A stretch of 64,000 nt of DNA, from NCBI RefSeq assembly GCF_000418325.1, contig NC_021658.1, positions 1,550,001 through 1,614,000 on the forward strand, in the 5' to 3' direction. A program made the position numbers and the translations under genes. A model generated the notes under the pieces. That model was not told the DNA's origin. It was given only the letters and a program-made list of their open reading frames with translations, and did not search any database. Positions 8,017 through 16,337 of the stretch are shown here, in pieces. The first letter of the stretch is position 1, and each line of letters starts with the position of its first letter. The stretch comes from Sorangium cellulosum So0157-2 (GTDB lineage Bacteria > Myxococcota_A > Polyangia > Polyangiales > Polyangiaceae).

Positions 8017-8246
8017 AGCGCCTGTCCCAGGAAGAGATCCGCGATCTGGCCAAGGCCGTCCTCGCGACGAAGCCCGACGAGCTGACGTGCGATGAATGGC
8101 TGGACTACGCGGCGCAGTACGCCGAGCTCGTCGCGGAGGGCGCCCCGGTGCCGGAGGCGCTGCGCGAGGCCGCGCAGCACCTCGACCAGTGCCCCGAGTG
8201 CGCCGAGGAGCTGCGCGCCTGCCTGCTCGCGCTGGCGGCGCGCTGA
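8013..8246 (+). CDS. Small ZAS-motif protein, putative cytoplasmic anti-sigma factor
   Basis: A 77-residue acidic helical protein that overlaps the ECF sigma stop by four bases. Near its C-terminus is HLDQCPEC, an exact H-x3-C-x2-C zinc-anti-sigma signature. It has no transmembrane helix and ends 15 or so residues after the motif, so it is shorter than classical membrane anti-sigmas. The predicted role is to hold the adjacent sigma factor, possibly through a zinc or thiol switch. The call rests on the motif plus translational coupling. Confidence 0.72.
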   Translation: MKRLSQEEIRDLAKAVLATKPDELTCDEWLDYAAQYAELVAEGAPVPEALREAAQHLDQCPECAEELRACLLALAAR

Positions 8247-8288
8247 GGGGCGAGCGCAACCGACGCGCTGGGGAGGGCGCTCATCGAA

Positions 8289-8500
8289 TCATGGAAGCCG
8301 ATCGAGACCGCCGCGGTCCCTGAGCGAGTCGCGGGCCACCACGGAGCGGACACCGAGGGGCGACCTCGGCGCAGTCGTGAGCCACCCTTCCTGCCGACCC
8401 TTCGCCACGTAGCTGCGCGCGAATTCACGCTGATACTCGTATGCGCTCTTCATCATCGCCTCCAAGGTCCGCCGCCGGTGACATCGCCCTGTGGTTCGAA
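8289..8500 (-). pseudogene. Remnant of an Rpn/PD-(D/E)XK transposase-like nuclease
   Basis: The minus strand encodes RRTLEAMMKSAYEYQREFAR followed by SYVAKGRQEG, which resembles the conserved C-terminal helix (YEYQSEFARRY...G-x-x-EG) of the Rpn-like recombination-promoting nuclease family common in myxobacteria. After EG the frame runs into unrelated sequence and stops at 8289. The nuclease core that should lie upstream is absent or scrambled. This reads as a decayed mobile-family fragment, not a working gene. Confidence 0.45.
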
Positions 8501-8790
8501 AAGGAGCCAGAACATCTCCGCTGCGAATCGGCGCATCGAGCGCCTTTCGCGGTGATTGTGGGCTCAGGATGGCGTCAGCCCTACATGGGCCCATGATCCG
8601 CCGAGGACCATGCACGGGTGCGCGTTTCTACGGCGTTTCCGTATAAGGGTTTTCTGCATTCCAAACGCCGTCCGCGCAGGTGCCCGGGGGGGCAGCGAGC
8701 CCGGTCGGCAGCGTCGCGCAGCAACGCCCCTTCCCTTTGACGAACTGGTTTCATAAACTGATGGTGAGAGCACCCGGAGATCTTCGTTTC

Positions 8791-9711
8791 ATGGCGTTGA
8801 AAGGTACGCGAGTGGTCATTCGACATGGCAGTGTGTTCATCATTGCGATGTCCTGGATCGGGTGCGCACAGATCTTCAGCTTCGACAAGGAGTACGTGGT
8901 CGTCGAGGGTCAAGGAGTCGGAGGCGCTGGCAGCGGTGCCGCTGGCACCGGTGGCGCCGGCAGCTTCGAAGCCGGGGGTACCGGGGGAGCCGGCGGCGCC
9001 GGAGACGGGGGTGCAGGAGGCGCAGGCGCTGGCGCCGGAGGAGCCGGAGGCGGAGGCGCCGGAGGCGGATGTGTCGTCGAGATGCCGGCGGGCGAGGCGC
9101 CGACCCCGCCGCTCTTGATCGATGATATGGAGGATGGGAACAACACCATCATCCCCCTCGAGGACGAAGCGAACCCTCGGAGAGGGTACTGGTTCGCGGC
9201 CAATGACATGAACGGCCTGCAGCTCCCCGCGGCCGGCGACTTCTACATGAGCCGTCTCGAGCTCCCGCGAGGCGACAGCGCGTGGGCCGTGAACTCCGAG
9301 GCGGACAACGGATTCACGCAATGGGGAGCCCTCATCGGCTTTCTACTGAACGCCGACGAGGGCGGGACGGAACGCGTCTACGACGCCTCCGGGTTCCGTG
9401 GAATCGCGTTCTGGGCCTACGCCGAGAGCGGCTCTTACGCGAGGATGATCGTGGACGTCGCCGACGTGCAGACCTGGAGAAACGGCGGCATCTGCGGCAC
9501 CGACGGCAAGTGCGATGACCATTTCCGCACGATCGTCAACCTGACGCCCTGCTGGAAGTACTACGAGGTCCCGTTCGCGGACCTCAAGCAGACAGGATGG
9601 GGCGAGCAGTTCGACGCGGTGGACGTGACGCAGCTCTGGGCGATCCAGTTTCGCTTCAACTCCGGGCAGAAATTCAACATCTGGGTCGACGACGTCGCGT
9701 TTTACGAGTGA
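8791..9711 (+). CDS. Secreted lipoprotein with Gly/Ala linker and carbohydrate-binding-like domain
   Basis: A 306-residue protein. A hydrophobic N-terminus ends at SWIGCAQIF, a plausible though non-canonical lipobox. Then comes a roughly 60-residue Gly/Ala-rich spacer, then a C-terminal beta-sandwich-like domain starting near PPLLIDDMEDGNN and containing FRGIAFWAYAESGSYARMIV and FNIWVDDVAFYE. That pattern (opening D-D-M-E-D-G, closing W-x-D-D-V-x-F) is typical of CBM11/CIA30-like galactose-binding folds. Two Cys (GGICGTDGKCDDH) probably pair. ATG 8791 is preferred (GGAGA ten bases upstream); ATG 8761 is in frame too. Inferred role: cell-surface sugar binding. Confidence 0.75.
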   Translation: MALKGTRVVIRHGSVFIIAMSWIGCAQIFSFDKEYVVVEGQGVGGAGSGAAGTGGAGSFEAGGTGGAGGAGDGGAGGAGAGAGGAGGGGAGGGCVVEMPAGEAPTPPLLIDDMEDGNNTIIPLEDEANPRRGYWFAANDMNGLQLPAAGDFYMSRLELPRGDSAWAVNSEADNGFTQWGALIGFLLNADEGGTERVYDASGFRGIAFWAYAESGSYARMIVDVADVQTWRNGGICGTDGKCDDHFRTIVNLTPCWKYYEVPFADLKQTGWGEQFDAVDVTQLWAIQFRFNSGQKFNIWVDDVAFYE

Positions 9712-10045
9712 GCTGCTCCCTCGTGGTCGTGCCCCCGCCCGCCGACGCAGGCGTTCCCGCCCGGACGCGCTGACCCCTGAGGCGCGGTCGCTGCCCGGTC
9801 CGGCGCTGCCACGCCCCCTGAGCGGGGCTCGCGGCGGCCAGAGGGTCCGCGTGCGTCGCTCGCCAGGCCGCAGGTGAGACGGTAGCGTCCGCGCGGCGCG
9901 GGTCGAGAGGTGTCTGCCATTCTCCCGACAGGATGGTCATGAGCAGCTCGTCGAGTCGACGATCGACCTGCAGCATCGGACTGCCGCCCTCCCGGATGCA
10001 AGCGGAACCACCGGGCGCAGGCGCCGCGGGTGACGCAACAGCGCG
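9712..10045. other. Convergent intergenic region
   Basis: It separates two convergent genes. No coding frame with family features and no strong hairpin was found. Nothing further can be supported. Confidence 0.4.
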
Positions 10046-12346
10046 TCAGCGCCCCACGATCCAGTAATGAAACGCGTGAAATCCAGCCCCGCGCCGCAGG
10101 GTGATCGCGATTTGCGTCGCCCCGGCGAGGCGCGCGGCGGGCAGGGCCACCGCGCGCTCCACCCACGTCCCGGCCGGCACTTCGACGGTCCCGGCCTCCT
10201 CCCCGGCCACGGAGATCGCGAGCTCGGCGCCATCGTCCGAGGCCACCCGCATCACGAGGCGCGCCTCGGCGGGGGGCGCACCGACGTGAACGACGAACCG
10301 GTCCGCCGCCCGGTAGTACCGGCCCCCGTCAGCGATCTCGGCGCGCGCCGGATCGACCCCCCCGGGCGCATCGCTCTCCGGCGCCGCGAGCGCGACCGCC
10401 ACGTTGCGCTGATCGGCGAGCGGCTCCAGCGCATACCCATGCGCCGCCTCCGACTCGAGATCCGACACGTCGACCTCATCGAGGATCCGCTCCCCAGGCG
10501 CCGACCGCACCGGCCGCGCCCCGGAGCCGAGCAGGTCCCACCGCGCTTCATAGGCGATCATCGTGGTGCCGCCCAGGATCGCCTGATCCTCGACCGTGGC
10601 GTCGACGATCTCGCGGCCGAGCACCGGCGCGCAGGCCATCCAGTGCGGGTAGACGATGAAGTGCGTCGGCCGGCGCTCCGGCGGCAGCTTCTCGTAGTGC
10701 TCGAACCTGGAGCCCGCGCCGGCCACCCAGTAGCGCGCCTCGCCCTCGGTCGTCAGGCCGACGACGTCGAAGGTCCTGCGGCCGCTGAAGTAGGCGAGCG
10801 CGCCGGTGTCGTTGACGCCGATCCGCGCGTCCTCGGGCAGGTGCTGCGCGGCCCAGCGGCCGAGCCAGACCTGCTGCCGATCGATGGCGCGCGCGGAGTT
10901 GGCGAGGTCGTGGATGGCCCACGGCAGCCGCGCGGCCAGGGCGCCGGCGAACGCGCCGGCGATGAGCGGCGTCACGTAGTGGAGCGAGCGCCGGACCCGC
11001 TGGGCGGCGTCGCCGAGCTCGCGCGCGAGGCACGCGGCCATGACGAGCCACGCCGGGGCGAACGGCCAGACGTAGCGCACGCGGTTCCAGAGGAAGCTCA
11101 GGTACGTGCACGGCAGCAGCACGCCGAGCGCGAGCGCGGCCACGATCGCGGCGTGCGCGGGCCGACCGCGCCGGTGCGCGGCCACGGCGAGCGCGACGGC
11201 GCCGAGGACGATGACGGCGGCGGAGCCCTCGGGGAGGAAGACGGCGGTCCACTGGCCGCCGTCGAGGACGTCGGTCACGAGCAGCCGGATGTTCTGGAGG
11301 AGGGCGTCCCGGAGCGCCGGTCCGTCGTAGTTGGGGTTGCCGAGCAGCCACTTCACCGTGGTCGTCGACGAGGTCGGGTGGCCCGCGAGCAGCTGGTTCA
11401 AGGCCGGGACGACGAGCGGGCCGAGGAGCGGCGCGAGGACGAGGAGGCGCCGGTCGAGGAGGCGGGGGATGGCGCTGTCGGGGCGCGGAGGCGCGGGGGG
11501 CGCCGGGGGCGGCGAGGCCGGGAGGGGCGATGGCGGCGCCGGGCGGGCCGCCCAGACGGCGATCGCGAGCGCGGCGAGGAGGGAGGCGAGCGCGCCTTCG
11601 GGGCGGAGCAGGGGCGCGGTGAAGCCGGCGAGCGCGAGGGCGCGGGCGACGGCGGCGGGGGGCCGCTCGGCGGAAGCGGAGGGCAGCGGGGCAGAGGCGG
11701 CCGGCATCGCATCGGAGCCGGCCAGCGTCGCAGCGGACCCGGCCAGCGTCGCAGCGGACCCGGCCGGCATCGCAGGCTCCCCGACGCCCTCGGCCGCCTC
11801 CGCCGCCCCCTCCGCCGGCTCGAGGAGCCCCGCGGCCAGCCGGGCGGTCCGGGTGAGGATCCACGCGAACGCCACCGTCTCCATCCCGCTCCACGCGAAC
11901 CACGCGAACGCCGCGAACCCGGCGCACATCGCGCCCGCGCCCGCGGCCGCGGCGGGGCCGGCGAGCGGGCGCGCGAGGCGCGCGGTCTCGACGGCGAGCG
12001 CGGCGTGGAACACGAGCCCGAGCGCCCAGATCGCGTAGACCAGCGAGAGATCGCGCAGGCCGAGCGCGTAGAAGGGGGCGAGCAGCACGGGCCAGAGCAG
12101 GCTCGTGGCGCCCGTCGAGTACCCCTCGCCGGCGACGAAGCTGAAGAAGCCGCCCTCCGCGAGCCGCCGGGCGTACTGCATGTGGATGAACGCGTCGTCG
12201 AGCGGCAGCGCCGGGCGCCCCGCCTGATCGAGCACCGCCCGGATGCACAGCGCCCCGAGCGCGCCGCTCGCGGCGAGCGCGGGCGCGTAGGGGAGGGCGC
12301 GCGCGGCGAGGGCGCGCAGCGGGGAGGGCGCTTGGGGAGCCGCCAT
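10046..12346 (-). CDS. Polytopic membrane protein, GT-C/PMT-like glycosyltransferase
   Basis: A 766-residue protein with many transmembrane helices over the first 480 or so residues and a soluble C-terminal domain. LPLDDAFIHMQYARRLAEGG near residue 50 is the acidic first-loop motif of GT-C dolichyl-phosphate-mannose-type transferases and related myxobacterial proteins. A tandem low-complexity stretch (GSAATLA units, about residues 195-220) sits in a loop. The C-terminal domain holds IGVNDTGALAYFSGRRTFDV and VGLTTEGEARYWVAG, as in GT-C relatives predicted to glycosylate cell-surface material. Start ATG 12346. It is divergent from trmB with a 90-bp gap. Substrate unknown. Confidence 0.75.
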   Translation of the reverse strand: MAAPQAPSPLRALAARALPYAPALAASGALGALCIRAVLDQAGRPALPLDDAFIHMQYARRLAEGGFFSFVAGEGYSTGATSLLWPVLLAPFYALGLRDLSLVYAIWALGLVFHAALAVETARLARPLAGPAAAAGAGAMCAGFAAFAWFAWSGMETVAFAWILTRTARLAAGLLEPAEGAAEAAEGVGEPAMPAGSAATLAGSAATLAGSDAMPAASAPLPSASAERPPAAVARALALAGFTAPLLRPEGALASLLAALAIAVWAARPAPPSPLPASPPPAPPAPPRPDSAIPRLLDRRLLVLAPLLGPLVVPALNQLLAGHPTSSTTTVKWLLGNPNYDGPALRDALLQNIRLLVTDVLDGGQWTAVFLPEGSAAVIVLGAVALAVAAHRRGRPAHAAIVAALALGVLLPCTYLSFLWNRVRYVWPFAPAWLVMAACLARELGDAAQRVRRSLHYVTPLIAGAFAGALAARLPWAIHDLANSARAIDRQQVWLGRWAAQHLPEDARIGVNDTGALAYFSGRRTFDVVGLTTEGEARYWVAGAGSRFEHYEKLPPERRPTHFIVYPHWMACAPVLGREIVDATVEDQAILGGTTMIAYEARWDLLGSGARPVRSAPGERILDEVDVSDLESEAAHGYALEPLADQRNVAVALAAPESDAPGGVDPARAEIADGGRYYRAADRFVVHVGAPPAEARLVMRVASDDGAELAISVAGEEAGTVEVPAGTWVERAVALPAARLAGATQIAITLRRGAGFHAFHYWIVGR

Positions 12347-12435
12347 GGGGCCCGACGAATACCACCGCGCCCCCGCCCCGGGGCCGCGATTTCCCGCGCG
12401 CGCGTGGCCGGCATTTGGTAGAGCGCCGGGGCTCC

Positions 12436-13155
12436 ATGGTCTTCCAGCCGCGCCCGAACCACCCCTACGCCGACGCGCCCCGCTTCCCCGACGGGGACGA
12501 CGTCTCCATCGACGACCTGCTCCCGGGCACGGGCCCCGTCGAGATCGAGATCGGCCCCGGCCGCGGCGGCTTCCTGTTCGAGCGCGCGGCGGCGAGCCCC
12601 GCGTCGCGGCTGCTCGGGCTGGAGATCCGCCTGAAGTGGTCGGCCATCGTCGACGAGCGCCTGCGCAAAGGCGGCCTGGGCGGCCGGGTGCGGGCGCTGA
12701 ACGCCGACGCGCGCGAGGCGCTCGGGCGGCTGCGGCCGGACGCGTCGATCGCGCGGTTCTTCCTGCACTTTCCGGATCCGTGGTGGAAGAAGCGCCACGA
12801 GAAGCGCCTGGTGATGGGCCCGGCGCTGCTCGACAGCCTCGCGCGCCTGCTGGTGGACGGCGGCGAGCTGTTCGTGCAGACCGACGTGGAGGAGCGCGCC
12901 GCGCTGTACGCCGAGCAGATCGGCGCGCACCCGGCGTTCGAGCCGGCGGGCGACGCGCCCGGCTCGCCGCACCTCGGCGAGAACCCCTACGGCGCCAGGA
13001 GCCCCCGCGAGCACCACGCCATCGCCGACGGGCTGCCGGTGAGCCGGCTGCTCTACCGCAGGCGGCCGCGCGAGGCCGGGGCGGGGGCCGGGGCGGGGGC
13101 CGGGGCCGGGGCGGGGGCCGGGGCCGGGGGCGGAGCGCCGGCGGACGGCGGATAA
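12436..13155 (+). CDS. trmB: tRNA (guanine-N7-)-methyltransferase
   Basis: A 239-residue SAM-dependent enzyme that makes m7G46 in tRNA. Class I motif: EIEIGPGRGGFLFERA near residue 40. LLGLEIRLKWS follows (acidic motif II), and the TrmB hallmark RFFLHFPDPWWKKRHEKRLV is near 110-125. SPREHHAIADGLPVSRLLYR closes the fold. The N-terminus is short, as in bacterial TrmB. ATG 12436 begins MVFQPRPNHPY; a TTG at 12415 would add seven residues. The last 25 residues are a Gly/Ala repeat absent from typical TrmB. Confidence 0.93.
   Translation: MVFQPRPNHPYADAPRFPDGDDVSIDDLLPGTGPVEIEIGPGRGGFLFERAAASPASRLLGLEIRLKWSAIVDERLRKGGLGGRVRALNADAREALGRLRPDASIARFFLHFPDPWWKKRHEKRLVMGPALLDSLARLLVDGGELFVQTDVEERAALYAEQIGAHPAFEPAGDAPGSPHLGENPYGARSPREHHAIADGLPVSRLLYRRRPREAGAGAGAGAGAGAGAGAGGGAPADGG
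13078..13134 (+). repeat. GGGGCC/GGGGCG tandem repeat in the 3' end of trmB
   Basis: About eight imperfect 6-nt units alternating GGGGCC and GGGGCG encode a Gly-Ala tail after the conserved end of TrmB. Such a tract is prone to slippage and could vary in length between strains. Confidence 0.7.
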
Positions 13156-13265
13156 GCCCTCTCCGGCAGCGGTCGTCGCGGGCGCCTCCTACTCGAATCG
13201 TGAGGGGATCGGCGCCGCTCGATGTGGGGCATATTTCACGTCGGACATGCTCCAGGCTGTTACGG

Positions 13266-13910
13266 CTATTTCCCCCGTCTCGTGCGCTTCCCCTCTGGAG
13301 CTCTGGCGTTCTTCGTGGGTGCTGCCTTACCGGTAGTATGGCTCAGCTTGCTGACCAGCAGATCGAACAGCGTGCGAAGGGAAGGCATCCTTCCGAGCAC
13401 GCAGTCCCGCAGCGGACGCGCACGCTCGCGTGACAGCTCCAAAAAGATGGCATCCCGCTCCAGCATGTCTTTGTGCTCCACGGCACGCTCGACCCGCTTG
13501 GGATCCAGCGATGCGTCACACTCCGCTGCCGCCTTGAGCACACTCTCGGTGTTCTGCACCAGCAAGACGATGGCGAGTCGATCCGGCGCACGGCTCCCTC
13601 TCCGGATTTCCTGCTCCACGCGCGCATGGCTCGCCGTTCGCGGCAGCTTGAGATGATGTCGGATGGCGTCGTTGTCGATCACCGCGATCACATCGCGTCC
13701 ATCGATGGCGATGAGGTCAAGCTCCTCGCGGCACGCACGGAGGACATTTTGTACGCCCTTGAGTGGACGCGCATCGGCCAGCATCTTCTCGATTCGATAT
13801 CGATCGCCGTTCAGCGCATCGTGAACGCATGTCTTCACGAGCGTATGCAAGCCGAAGCTGTTGCCGTGCGCGCGCTGCTCCTCATAGAGGATCGTGACTG
13901 ACGCTGACAT
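13266..13910 (-). CDS. TOPRIM-like protein (putative nuclease partner of an AAA ATPase)
   Basis: A 214-residue protein. Strand 1 ends with a Glu (SASVTILYEEQ) and a later strand carries DVIAVIDNDAIRHHL. A Glu after the first strand plus a D-x-D after a later one is the metal-site pattern of TOPRIM folds such as those in OLD, DUF4435 and DUF4276 proteins. A Lys/Arg-rich tail follows. Its ATG overlaps the stop of the upstream ATPase gene (TGATG), so the two form a unit like known ATPase-plus-TOPRIM defence pairs. Base composition is less GC-rich than the flanks, suggesting transfer. Because the ATPase is truncated, this partner may no longer have a working system. Family assignment is by motif only. 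Confidence 0.6.
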   Translation of the reverse strand: MSASVTILYEEQRAHGNSFGLHTLVKTCVHDALNGDRYRIEKMLADARPLKGVQNVLRACREELDLIAIDGRDVIAVIDNDAIRHHLKLPRTASHARVEQEIRRGSRAPDRLAIVLLVQNTESVLKAAAECDASLDPKRVERAVEHKDMLERDAIFLELSRERARPLRDCVLGRMPSLRTLFDLLVSKLSHTTGKAAPTKNARAPEGKRTRRGK

Positions 13911-14490
13911 CAGCTGGGCTCTACCTTCGTAAGCACGGATGCTGCGTGCCCCGCAGCCCGAATGTCGCCAAGTCCACGGTAGCGCTCCAGCCATCTCTCT
14001 AGCACGCGGCGATCCGGTCGCACCAGGCGCGTCGAGCCACGCTCGTTCAGCTCGCACAGCACCACGGAGCTCGCTGGATCTCGAAGGCCATCGAGGAGGC
14101 GGTCGGAGTGCGTGGCCAACAGAACCGGGCAATCGCGGGCCATCGACTCGAACATATCGAGTACGCGCATGAGCAGGTGAGGGTGAAGGTGCAGAGCAGG
14201 CTCGTCAAAGGTGACGAGCGAAGGCTTTGTGGTGTGGAGCCGGAAGAGGGCGACAAAGGCAAGATACGACAGCATGCCGTCTGAGAGCTGCGCCGTGGGG
14301 ACGGCTAGATCGAGACCGATCAGCTTGATCGAGAGTCCGATGTTGCCACCGCCCGGATCGGCCCAGGTGACCACGTCTTCGATGCGCTCGCCGAGACCGA
14401 GACGGAGATACTCCAGGGTCTTGTCCCAATGGCCGCGGCCGAATTTATTCTTGAGAGCATGGTAAGAGCTGGCGAGATTAAGGCCTAGCT
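13910..14490 (-). pseudogene. AAA ATPase (AAA_15/AAA_21-like), 5'-truncated
   Basis: The C-terminal half of an SMC/ABC-like ATPase is clear: signature-like LSDGMLSYLAFVALFRL, Walker B in SLVTFDEPALHLHPHLL and the switch His in LLATHSDRLLDGL. Upstream, the frame is family-like back to about 14485 (NLASSYHALKNKFGRG), then meets a TAG at 14495-14497. The Walker A loop and the first 150-200 residues are missing, and the next sequence belongs to an unrelated plus-strand gene that is itself truncated. It is probably non-functional. A GTG at 14374 could only give a fragment without an ATP-binding P-loop. Confidence 0.75.
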
Positions 14491-14571
14491 TTTGCTACTA
14501 CGGCTTCGGCTTCCCGCCGGTGGCGCCGCACGCCACCAGGCCGGACGGCCCGGGGGGGCGGGGGCAGCTCG

Positions 14572-15789
14572 GTGGCCGATTGGACAGCGCAGATTCAACA
14601 GGACATCGACGACTGGTTCGCGCTTTACGGCGCGTACGGCGTCGATGGCATCTTCCTCGACCAGGTCACCGCGCTGTGCGGCACCGCGGCCGATCCCGAC
14701 CTCTACGTGGACCTGTACGCGGCCGTCAGCGACTACATCAGCGACAACTACCCCGGGGCGTACATCATCCTCAATCCCGGCATGCCGGTGGAGTCGTGTT
14801 ACGAGGACATCGCCGATACGATCGTCACGTTCGAGGGCAGCTACGCCAACTACATGGCCGACGTCTTCCCGACCGCGCCGTGGCAGCTCGAGAGCGCGAA
14901 TCCCGAGAAGTTCTGGCACCTCGTCTACGATGTGCCGGACGCGGCGGCGATGGCCGCGGTCGTCGCGCGCAGCAAGCAGCAGAACGCCGGCTTCGTGTAC
15001 GTCACCGACGACCAGCTCGTCCTCGACGCGAACGGGGCCGCGCTCGGCCATCCCTGGGACACCCTCCCGGCCTACTGGGACGCCGAGCTGGTCGAGGCGG
15101 CCGGCGTCGATGACACCGCCGTGCCGGATCCGCCGGACGGCCTCGGCGCGGCGGCCGTGTCGGGCACCTCGACGGCGCGCGCGACCCTGACGTGGAACAA
15201 CCCCTGGGACAACGTCGCGACCGCGGGCTACGAGGTGTTCAAGGACGGTGTGTCGATCGGGACGACCTACGACAACCGCATGACGGTGACCGGCCTCTTG
15301 CCGTCCACGAGCTACGGCTTCCAGGTCAAGGCCTGGGACGCGGCGGGCAACGTGAGCGACCTCAGCGACCCGCTGACCGTGACCACGCCCGCGGCGGCCG
15401 CGACGTCGATCCTGAGCCCGTCCTCGTGCCTGAGCGCCTCGGTCGCGCGGTACGAGGCCGCGTACGTGGATCCGTTCACCCATCACCGCGTGTTCATCGA
15501 CAGCGACAACGACACGGCCACCGGCTATCACCTCCCTCCGGGGCAGCCCGCCGGCGTCGATCACATGATCGAGAACGGCGCGTTGTACCGGTACGTCGGC
15601 CCGGGCTGGGCGTGGATCCAGGTGAGCGGCGTCTCGCCGCTGGTCTCCACGACGGACGACGTCTACGTCTGGGAGGTGCCGGTCAGCGCGCTCGTCGGGG
15701 CGGCGACCACGCAGGTGGTGGTGTTCCAGGCCGGCTCGCCCGACGCCTACAGCGCGACGCTCACGGTCTCGCAGAGCACGGGCTGCTGA
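14572..15789 (+). pseudogene. Spherulation-specific family 4 (SSF4)-like glycosidase with FN3 domain, 5'-truncated
   Basis: The frame opens at 14482 and is family-like from VADWTAQIQQDIDDWFALYG with GVDGIFLDQ, the acidic core of the spherulin-4/GH-like TIM barrel. The usual N-terminal part (signal peptide, first strands and the GYV-x-T-x-Y strand) is absent. After the barrel comes a fibronectin-III-like domain (ARATLTWNNPWDNV to SDPLTVTTPA), then a C-terminal beta domain of about 130 residues (VFIDSDNDTATGYHL). No signal peptide and no ribosome-binding site precede the GTG at 14572, so it is scored as a broken gene. The junction near 14490 also cuts the ATPase gene on the other strand. Confidence 0.65.
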
Positions 15790-16337
15790 GCCCTCGACGT
15801 CGCTCCCCGCCCGCGGGATACCTCCGCGGCGGCTCCTGACCCACCGCGGGGCGGGGAACGCCCGCTGCTCGGCGGAGGCCGCTCGATCGCTGGTCTCGCC
15901 AGGGCACGCAATTCATCAATCCAGGTAGTGCCGAATCGCGCGAGGAAGCCAAGCCTGCGCGCGGCGCGGCGCGGCGCTCATCGCCACATGTGCGCCGCCG
16001 ACACCGGTCGTGGACCGGTGTCGGCGTGATGTCGCAAGTTGGGGTATAGCGCCTCTTCGCCGCGAGCACGGATGGACCGGTCAGCCCGTATCCTGGCTCA
16101 TCCCTCCTGAGGAAACACCGTTGCATATGTCGTGGGGGCTACTCGATGGCTCGAGCGGAGGGCCTCGGCGTGGGTGCGCTGTGGCTCTCCGAACAGATGT
16201 CGTCGCTTCTCCGGACGGGAGATGAGAAAAGCTGAGCCGCGCGCGCGGCCTGCCGCAACAGCGGTACGTGGGAGTCGTGGTGACTCCCCAGAACAGCATA
16301 GATCTTGAGCACTGCTCCACTTACATTGGAGGACGAG
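15790..16337. other. Non-coding region with one strong hairpin
   Basis: 548 bp between the SSF4-like gene and the Cys-rich lipoprotein. No coding frame is credible. It contains the perfect 14-bp-stem hairpin at 15996-16026 and, toward its end, the ribosome-binding site of the next gene (GGAGGA before 16338). Confidence 0.5.
15996..16026. terminator. Perfect hairpin, 14-bp stem and 3-nt loop
   Basis: The left arm CGCCGACACCGGTC and right arm GACCGGTGTCGGCG are exact reverse complements separated by GTG. It is followed by mixed sequence, not a T-run. It lies about 200 bp past the SSF4-like stop, so it may act as a terminator or be a short palindromic repeat element. Confidence 0.5.
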
